Positions 1-4,639 of a stretch of DNA of 5,276 bases are shown here, piece after piece. The position numbers were made by a program, and so were the translations under genes. This stretch comes from Thermogutta sp. (lineage in GTDB: Bacteria > Planctomycetota > Planctomycetia > Pirellulales > Thermoguttaceae). Numbering within the stretch: position 1 is the first letter of the stretch; the number at the start of each line of letters is the position of its first letter. Under the pieces are notes generated by a model. That model was given only the letters and a program-made list of their open reading frames with translations, had not been told where the DNA came from and did no database searches. The DNA lies in contig JAAZNR010000636.1 of NCBI GenBank assembly GCA_012798155.1, positions 1-5,276 of the forward strand. Direction: 5' to 3'.

Positions 1-855
1 GAAGAGCGCACGGTTGTCCTGGATCTCGCCGTCGAGATCTTGAGCGAGCACGAGGACGTCGCTTTTGGTCAATTCCAGCCCTTGGATGGCCCAAAGCGGT
101 ATCTGTACCATGTTGCGTCCCACCGAACTGATCCCGCGGAGGGAACAGATCAAATTGGCGACGGCCACGCAGCGGATGATATCGACCTCCTCACCGCGGT
201 AGGTCACTCCGTTGTGATGATGGGCGATCGCTGCGCGGACGTTTTCGGGAAAACACCACTTCCGCGCCACATCCTCGCCCAATTGGCAATGGTCGAATCC
301 CAGAACGGATCGCTCCAGTTCGCAGAGCGGCCGGCCTTGGTCCAGTCGCGCGATGATTTCGCGGAACCGCTGATGGCTGTACTGATCGATGAGGATGATC
401 CCGACGTCGTGCAGCAATCCGGCCAAGAAAGCATCTTCGAAGTTTGCGAGCCGCCGCCGTTTGGCGATGAGGCGCGCGCAGACTCCGACCGCGACCAAGT
501 GCTTCCACAGCCCGGTCCGGTGGTAGGGTTCGATGCCGACCTCCGTGCGGAACATCTCCGACACGCTGGCCGTCAACGCGAGATTGCGAATCTGCTTCAA
601 TCCCAGATACGCGATGGCCTGCTGCAAATTCGTGATCTTGGTCCGGACCGCATAGGCCGACGAGTTGACGCAACGCAATACCCGAGCGCTCAGCGCGGCG
701 TCCGTCTCCATGACGCCTTTGAGATCGGCTGCGCCGGAATTCGGATCGTTCGCCACTTCGAGGACCTTGAGTGCGATCGCGGGAATCGTGGAAATGTCTT
801 GGACGCGACGCACAAAGGCATCCAGTGAGCTTTCGGCCGCGATTGCCGGAACCAT
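1..855 (-). CDS. HDOD-domain signalling/regulatory protein, 3' end cut by window edge
   Basis: The 285 residues visible form one HDOD domain (about residues 15-220), a degenerate relative of HD-type phosphohydrolases found in bacterial signalling proteins. Seen: the N-terminal helix with 'STIPAIALKVLEVANDP', the 'VNSSAYA' and 'AIAYLGLKQIRNLAL' blocks, and a histidine/aspartate set: H119 (WKH), H149-D150 (GLLHDVG), H189 (FDHCQLG) and H212-H214. Many HDOD proteins have lost these metal-ligand positions; here most are kept, although the place where catalytic HD domains usually carry a last Asp reads AVAN (N234). Hydrolase activity therefore cannot be assumed. The ATG at 855 is supported by AAGGAGG eight bases upstream. 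No stop appears before position 1, but single-domain family members are about 280-300 residues, so only a short tail should be missing. No receiver, GGDEF or other partner domain is visible. It is divergent from the next gene. Confidence 0.93.
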   Translation of the reverse strand, partial: MVPAIAAESSLDAFVRRVQDISTIPAIALKVLEVANDPNSGAADLKGVMETDAALSARVLRCVNSSAYAVRTKITNLQQAIAYLGLKQIRNLALTASVSEMFRTEVGIEPYHRTGLWKHLVAVGVCARLIAKRRRLANFEDAFLAGLLHDVGIILIDQYSHQRFREIIARLDQGRPLCELERSVLGFDHCQLGEDVARKWCFPENVRAAIAHHHNGVTYRGEEVDIIRCVAVANLICSLRGISSVGRNMVQIPLWAIQGLELTKSDVLVLAQDLDGEIQDNRALF

Positions 856-863
856 TGAGACTG

Positions 864-870
864 CCTCCTT
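864..870 (-). promoter_or_regulatory. Shine-Dalgarno site of the HDOD gene
   Basis: On the minus strand this reads AAGGAGG, eight bases before the ATG at 855. It is the strongest ribosome binding site in the window and fixes the start of the HDOD gene. It also argues against longer minus-strand reading frames through this region being translated. Confidence 0.85.
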
Positions 871-1012
871 CTTTTTCGCAGGGTGGGGCCGGGGGATGTA
901 CTCGCCCTGAAATCTTCTGCCGATCCGACGCATGCCCTAAGGCAACTATACTTCGCAGGGAGGGCGATCCGGCGGGGCGATCGCCCGGCCCGGCGGCCGC
1001 AGGGGGCGCGCG

Positions 1013-1054
1013 GTTGCGGCCGGATGCGATTTCACGGAGATTGCCGGCCGCAAC
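1013..1054. repeat. Perfect 11-bp inverted repeat with 20-base spacer
   Basis: GTTGCGGCCGG (1013-1023) is matched exactly by its reverse complement CCGGCCGCAAC (1044-1054). Arm centres are 31 bases apart, close to three helical turns, so it could be a paired protein-binding site; in a transcript it would form a strong GC-rich stem with a 20-base loop. No T run follows on either side, so it does not look like an intrinsic terminator. It sits in the divergent promoter region, about 215 bases before the plus-strand gene and 158 bases before the HDOD start. Confidence 0.6.
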
Positions 1055-1201
1055 GATCGTGACAAAAAGGCATCCCGTATCGATCATCGCGAGGTTGCGG
1101 CTTGAGTGGTTTACCCAAAGGCAATGGATTCGGCGTGCCGAGCGTTTCCGTCGCGCGGGCCGTCCGGTAAGCTGAAGGCAGCGGATATGCGGCGTATGCC
1201 G

Positions 1202-1227
1202 GCTCATGGCGGCAGCTCATGGCGGCA
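1202..1227 (+). repeat. 13-bp perfect tandem duplication
   Basis: GCTCATGGCGGCA occurs twice head to tail (1202-1214 and 1215-1227). Each copy contains an ATG, at 1206 and 1219; because 13 is not a multiple of three, the two ATGs are in different frames. The second is the first possible start of the following gene, but neither has a Shine-Dalgarno sequence. Such a duplication fits better in an untranslated leader than inside a gene, which supports the start at 1270. Confidence 0.75.
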
Positions 1228-1269
1228 ATCGCTTTGAGGGGAAAGGCCGCTTTGACGGGGGAAAAAGAT

Positions 1270-2823
1270 ATGTCCGTTGACCGAGACCGAAGAATAGCAA
1301 ACTCGGCGCGGTCCCGCGCGATGGTCCTCGCGCCGATGGTGGTCATGTCCTTGGCCTTCCTCGCGGACATGGCCGGCGCGATGAACGCCGAGGATGCCGT
1401 CCCACCGCCCGCAGCGGCCGGGCAGGCTCAGCCGTCCACGGCGTCCCCCCTCGCCGGCATGCGGGATTTTCTGGCCGCATTCGGAATCGGCGAAAGCAGT
1501 CTGGCCCGAGCCAAGGACGGCCAACCGGTGGACCAAGAGGACGAAGAATTGCTCGTGCGCCTGCTGGACCGCGTTTCGGCGCTCCAACCGGCGGACATCG
1601 CGGATTGGGCGGAGACGCCTCCGGCTTGGCGATCTTATTGGGAGCAGCCCGCGGCGTTGCGCGGAAGGCTTTTCGCGATCGAAGGCCGGCTGCGGGATGC
1701 GCAGGCCGCGGACGTGACTCCCGAACTTGCCGCCAGGTCCGGCATCAGCCGTTACTACATCTGCACCGTGGCGGACGAGCTGGGCTTGACGTACTCGGTT
1801 TACGCGCGCCGCATTCCCGCCGCTTGGTCGCCGCGGATTCCGGAAGGGGATCGCGTTCGCGTGAGCGGTATTTTCATGAAGTGGTCGGGAGGATCGCCCG
1901 ACTCGCCCCAGCCGCTTCTGGTAACGGATCGCCCCGCCTGGTTTCCCGACAACCTCCTCGGGCGATTGGGCATGGATTGTGCGTTGCTGGACGACGTGCC
2001 GGTGGGAGGAAAGTCGCAGACCGGGGCGGGCGGCGATGAACCGACCGGCCTTGAGCGTTTTTTCCTCACCGGCAGAGACCGCGAGGCCTTTTATCAAATG
2101 TTGGCGGCGGCGGGACGTGCCCGGCCGGGAGAGCTTTACGAGCAAGCCCGGCGAGAACTGGAGAAGTCCGGCACTCCCGTATTTCCCGTGGTGAAGCTGT
2201 TCAATGAGCCGGCATCCCAGTTGGGGCGTCTTGTATTGCTGTATGGGACGGCGCGGCGGATCGAGAAGATCGAGGTGCAGGACGCCGATATCCGGCGGCG
2301 TTTCGGCATCACGCACTACTATTCCATCTATCTGTTCACGCAGGATTCGCAGAATAATCCCCTGGTTTGCTGTGTTCGAGAGCTGCCGCCGGGCATACCT
2401 TTGGGCGAAGGGCCGCGCTATGCGACGGATTTGGCCGTGGCCGCTTTCTTCTACAAGACGTGGGGATATCGTCCGGAGAGAGCATCCTCTGATACGGGAT
2501 CGCCCACCCCGTGGCAGTTGGCGCCGCTGCTGATCGGCCGAGAGGCCTTGCCGTTGGCCAAAGCCGACAGTCGCAACACGGCCGCGCTGACGGGTATCTT
2601 CATCACGGGCCTCTTGCTCGTGGTACTGCTTGTGTGGCTGTGGGTGTGGGTGGTGAGTCGCCGAGATCGGGCGGCCCTATCCGAACTGCGGCGCCGTATC
2701 GGCGGGACTTCCGCCGCGGCGACGACCTCCGGCGGAGAGACCTCCGATGAGCCGAATGCGGCGGGTAGGGCGGAGGGCGACTCGCCGGAACGCCCGCCCG
2801 ACGATAGTATTGCTGAAATGTGA
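1270..2823 (+). CDS. Exported protein with duplicated domain and C-terminal membrane anchor, function unknown
   Basis: I do not recognise a named function. Read from 1270 it has 517 residues: a signal peptide with a basic N-region, hydrophobic core about 18-34 and an AGA cleavage site at 35-37; a large extracytoplasmic region; a membrane helix at about 438-462 (IFITGLLLVVLLVWLWVWVV) followed by RRDR; and an acidic Gly/Ser/Pro-rich tail. The predicted topology is type I. Two copies of one domain are visible, about 124-227 and 311-424. Each has a GRL block (132-134; 319-321), a Gly five residues after the L (139; 326), an R-x-GI-xx-YY block (156-163; 344-351), a V-x-G/A-x-F..K..W motif (202-205; 393-398) and a closing PLL-x-x-(D)R (215-221; 419-424). 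I recall similar two-repeat hypothetical proteins from planctomycetes. An upstream in-frame ATG at 1219 would add 17 residues, giving an overlong N-region; neither start has a strong ribosome binding site. Confidence 0.85.
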   Translation: MSVDRDRRIANSARSRAMVLAPMVVMSLAFLADMAGAMNAEDAVPPPAAAGQAQPSTASPLAGMRDFLAAFGIGESSLARAKDGQPVDQEDEELLVRLLDRVSALQPADIADWAETPPAWRSYWEQPAALRGRLFAIEGRLRDAQAADVTPELAARSGISRYYICTVADELGLTYSVYARRIPAAWSPRIPEGDRVRVSGIFMKWSGGSPDSPQPLLVTDRPAWFPDNLLGRLGMDCALLDDVPVGGKSQTGAGGDEPTGLERFFLTGRDREAFYQMLAAAGRARPGELYEQARRELEKSGTPVFPVVKLFNEPASQLGRLVLLYGTARRIEKIEVQDADIRRRFGITHYYSIYLFTQDSQNNPLVCCVRELPPGIPLGEGPRYATDLAVAAFFYKTWGYRPERASSDTGSPTPWQLAPLLIGREALPLAKADSRNTAALTGIFITGLLLVVLLVWLWVWVVSRRDRAALSELRRRIGGTSAAATTSGGETSDEPNAAGRAEGDSPERPPDDSIAEM

Positions 2824-2890
2824 GCGCGAGGCGGCATGCCGTCGCAAGCCGCAAGGGCAGCGATATCAAGGGCATGCCGGCGCGGCGCCC

Positions 2891-2930
2891 GCAGCGGTTC
2901 TTCGTGAAAAGCAGCGTTTTTTCGTGAAAA
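2891..2930 (+). repeat. 2 x 20-bp tandem repeat
   Basis: The unit GCAGCGGTTCTTCGTGAAAA (2891-2910) is followed at once by a copy differing at two positions (2911-2930), where G and C are replaced by T. The second copy contains TTTTC-GT-GAAAA, a short dyad of the kind used as an operator half or whole site. Only two copies are present, with no spacer, so this is not a CRISPR array. It lies about 63-103 bases before the rhomboid start. Confidence 0.7.
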
Positions 2931-2955
2931 GGAAATCGCCGATCCCATATCTTTC

Positions 2956-2978
2956 CCTGCCTGCCGAAGCAGGTCAGG
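2956..2978 (+). repeat. Bulged hairpin upstream of the rhomboid gene
   Basis: CCTGCCTGC (2956-2964) pairs with GCAGGTCAGG (2969-2978) across a CGAA loop, giving nine base pairs with one unpaired T at 2974. It ends about five bases before the GAGG ribosome binding site. There is no T tract after it, so it is not an ordinary intrinsic terminator. It could influence translation of the rhomboid mRNA, protect an mRNA end, or be one copy of a dispersed palindromic repeat. Confidence 0.55.
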
Positions 2979-2983
2979 AACGC

Positions 2984-2987
2984 GAGG
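2984..2987 (+). promoter_or_regulatory. Shine-Dalgarno site of the rhomboid gene
   Basis: GAGG lies six bases before the ATG at 2994 and selects it over the in-frame ATG at 3006, which has no comparable purine-rich sequence at the right distance. Confidence 0.6.
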
Positions 2988-2993
2988 CCGATC

Positions 2994-3737
2994 ATGATCC
3001 CCGTTATGGATAGCGTTCCCAGCCGAAACACGCCCATCGCGATGTACGGCATCATTTTCGTGAATGCTTTGGTGTTTTTTCTGGAGATTCAGCTCCCGTC
3101 CGGCAGCCGGCAGCAGTTGTTCTATTTGTTAGGTCTCGTGCCGGCTCGGTATACCGATCCGGCCTGGGCTCAATTCGTGGGGTTTGCCGTCGACGATTAC
3201 TGGCCTTTTTTGACCAGCATGTTCCTGCACGGCGGCTGGCTGCACATTATCGGGAATATGTGGATGCTGTATATCTTCGGCGACAACGTGGAGGATCGCA
3301 TGGGGCCGGTCGGTTTTCTCGCGTTTTATTTACTTTGCGGCATCGCGGCGGCCGTGGTACACACCTGGACGAACCCGACCTCCACGATACCGACCGTGGG
3401 CGCCTCCGGGGCGGTGGCGGGCGTGATGGGGGCGTATTTCGTTCTATTTCCGCAGGCGCAGGTGGTCACATTGATTCCGGTCTTCTTTTATCCCCTCTTT
3501 GTGGCCTTCCCCGCCTTTTTGTTCATCGGGCTTTGGGCGTTTATCCAATTCTTTAACGGCACGCTCAGTATCTGGACCGTAGATCCCAATGTGGGCGGAA
3601 TCGCGTGGTGGGCGCACGTCGGCGGATTCGCGGCGGGCGTGATTCTTTGCGCTTTCTTCGTGCAACCCGCGAAGAGTTGCCGGCGATGCGCCAAGGATGA
3701 GGTCTTCTGGGAATTGCCGTGGCTTCGCGAGCGGTGA
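2994..3737 (+). CDS. Rhomboid family intramembrane serine protease
   Basis: A 247-residue polytopic membrane protein with the rhomboid signatures in order. The first membrane segment is at about 16-31; the L1/TM2 block FLHGGWLHIIGNMWMLYIFG (77-96) carries H79, H84 and N88, with N88 at the oxyanion-hole position; GASG (136-139) contains the nucleophile S138; and AHVGGFAAG (207-215) contains the catalytic base H208. Further hydrophobic segments at about 105-123, 140-152 and 158-186 agree with the six-helix bacterial core. Rhomboids cut transmembrane helices of client proteins inside the bilayer by a Ser-His dyad; both residues are present, so it should be active. The C-terminal tail (226-247) is hydrophilic and carries a CRRC pair (C229, C232) of unknown meaning. 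It lies 57 bases upstream of the SDH protease in the same orientation, likely one transcript. The client is unknown; the upstream single-pass protein is a candidate only by proximity. Confidence 0.95.
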   Translation: MIPVMDSVPSRNTPIAMYGIIFVNALVFFLEIQLPSGSRQQLFYLLGLVPARYTDPAWAQFVGFAVDDYWPFLTSMFLHGGWLHIIGNMWMLYIFGDNVEDRMGPVGFLAFYLLCGIAAAVVHTWTNPTSTIPTVGASGAVAGVMGAYFVLFPQAQVVTLIPVFFYPLFVAFPAFLFIGLWAFIQFFNGTLSIWTVDPNVGGIAWWAHVGGFAAGVILCAFFVQPAKSCRRCAKDEVFWELPWLRER

Positions 3738-3779
3738 GGAATCGGAGACGCGGACGCCTCGGATTGAGGAAACTTTTGT

Positions 3780-3785
3780 GGGGAG
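3780..3785 (+). promoter_or_regulatory. Shine-Dalgarno site of the SDH protease gene
   Basis: GGGGAG lies nine bases before the ATG at 3795. It gives the second protease its own ribosome entry within the 57-base gap after the rhomboid stop, where no terminator or convincing promoter is seen. This fits translation from a shared mRNA. Confidence 0.6.
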
Positions 3786-3794
3786 TCATAAACC

Positions 3795-4634
3795 ATGAAC
3801 GTGATGGATTTCTTCTGGATATTCTTGATGATCTCGGCTTTGCAGCCCGTTCTCAGCCGCAAGCTGCTCGAGGCCGCTCGGCAGCGGATGATCGCCAAGA
3901 TAGAAAAGAAACGGGATTCTCGCGTAATCGTCCTCATCCATCGACAAGAGACCATGAGCCTGCTCGGATTTCCGTTGGTCCGATATATCGACATCAATGA
4001 TTCCGAGGAGATTATTCGGGCGATTCAGCTCACGGATCCCCACGTGCCCGTGGATTTGGTTCTGCATACGCCGGGCGGCTTGGTTCTGGCTTCGCTTCAG
4101 ATCGCGCGGGCCATCCATCGCCGTCCCGGGAAGGTGACGGTGTTCGTGCCGCACTACGCCATGTCGGGCGGGACGTTGATCGCCTTGGCGGCCGACGAAA
4201 TCGTGATGTGCCCGCACGCCGTCTTGGGTCCCGTCGATCCTCAAGTCGGCAATCGTCCGGCCGCTTCCCTGCTCCGAGTGCTGAGCCGCAAACAGCCTGC
4301 CGACATGGACGACGAGACGCTGATTTTGGCGGACGTTGCGGAAAAGGCGGTCGATCAAGTGCGTCATGCCGTCCAAGAGCTGCTCTCCGACAAAATGCCG
4401 CCGGAAAAGGCCGCACAGGTTGCGGGGTTGCTATCGGAGGGGACATGGACGCATGATTACCCGCTTACCGCGGACAAGGCGATCGAGATCGGGCTGCCGG
4501 TGCGAACGGATATGCCGGACGAGGTGGTTCAACTGCTTCAGCTCTATCCGCAAAAGCGACCCGGCGGAAGCGTCGAATACATCCCCACGCCCTATCGGCA
4601 GCATCCGTCCCAGAAGGGGTTGACGGGAATCTGA
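3795..4634 (+). CDS. Membrane-anchored SDH-type (SppA/ClpP-fold) serine protease
   Basis: A 279-residue protein of the SDH proteinase family (Pfam SDH_sah, DUF114-like), related to signal-peptide peptidase A and NfeD-type proteases of the ClpP/crotonase fold. Seen: an N-terminal hydrophobic anchor (about 5-20, FFWIFLMISALQPVL) followed by a basic amphipathic stretch; HTPGG (91-95), the oxyanion-hole loop; YAMSGGT (121-127) with the likely nucleophile S124; LGPVDPQ (144-150); and GTWTHDYPLT...A..IGLPV (216-236), a typical family ending. By analogy with Ser-Lys enzymes, K184 (VAEKAVDQ), 60 residues after the serine, is a plausible general base; H220 is the alternative. This assignment is inference. 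The length is typical and the chain looks intact. With only a short N-terminal anchor, the catalytic part is probably cytoplasmic and close to the membrane. The family name refers to an old serine-dehydrogenase description; a protease role is the better-supported reading. It is next to the rhomboid and converges on the TPR gene with five bases between stops. Confidence 0.92.
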   Translation: MNVMDFFWIFLMISALQPVLSRKLLEAARQRMIAKIEKKRDSRVIVLIHRQETMSLLGFPLVRYIDINDSEEIIRAIQLTDPHVPVDLVLHTPGGLVLASLQIARAIHRRPGKVTVFVPHYAMSGGTLIALAADEIVMCPHAVLGPVDPQVGNRPAASLLRVLSRKQPADMDDETLILADVAEKAVDQVRHAVQELLSDKMPPEKAAQVAGLLSEGTWTHDYPLTADKAIEIGLPVRTDMPDEVVQLLQLYPQKRPGGSVEYIPTPYRQHPSQKGLTGI

Positions 4635-4639
4635 CGCGC

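Larger units (their letters stand above)
856..1269. other. Divergent intergenic region, no gene seen
   Basis: This 414-base stretch separates the HDOD gene from the oppositely oriented exported-protein gene and must hold both promoters. Reading frames crossing it have low-complexity, Arg/Pro-rich translations and no recognisable domain. It contains the HDOD ribosome binding site, a TATACT/TATAGT box around 945-952, a perfect 12-bp palindrome (GGGCGATCGCCC) at 975-986, an 11-bp inverted repeat at 1013-1054 and a 13-bp tandem duplication at 1202-1227. No sigma-70 promoter with both a good -35 and a good -10 box could be assigned. Confidence 0.7.
2824..2993 (+). other. Intergenic region between exported protein and rhomboid genes
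   Basis: These 170 bases hold two GGCATGCC palindromes (2833-2840 and 2871-2878), a 2 x 20-bp tandem repeat and a bulged hairpin just before the rhomboid ribosome binding site. There is no clear hairpin followed by a T run, so termination after the exported-protein gene is not evident and read-through into the rhomboid gene is possible. Equally, a promoter here cannot be excluded. Confidence 0.5.

Noticed and set aside
40..828. Long plus-strand open frame (262 codons) opposite the HDOD gene
   Set aside because: It is antisense to a clear HDOD domain, its translation has no recognisable domain, and it has no ribosome binding site. Long antisense frames are expected in GC-rich DNA.
945..952. 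TATACT (plus) / TATAGT (minus) as a -10 box for divergent promoters
   Set aside because: No acceptable -35 hexamer sits 16-18 bases upstream on either strand, and the plus-strand leader would be about 310 bases long. It is kept only as a weak possibility.
771..1175. Possible small gene in the divergent intergenic region
   Set aside because: It begins inside the HDOD gene on the opposite strand and lacks a ribosome binding site. The translation contains no family motif.
191..1207. Minus-strand open frame of 338 codons spanning the HDOD gene and the intergenic region
   Set aside because: It overlaps the HDOD gene on the same strand in another frame and its translation is Arg/Pro-rich with no domain. 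The strong ribosome binding site at 864-870 belongs to the HDOD frame.
1204..2316. Minus-strand open frame of 370 codons opposite the exported-protein gene
   Set aside because: Its translation is Arg-rich and low in complexity, whereas the plus-strand frame has a signal peptide, a duplicated domain and a membrane helix.
2891..2930. Tandem 20-bp repeats as a CRISPR remnant
   Set aside because: The two units abut with no spacer, and no cas genes are nearby.
3786..4376. Minus-strand open frame opposite the SDH protease gene
   Set aside because: The plus strand carries an unmistakable SDH protease with a ribosome binding site; the antisense translation has no domain.
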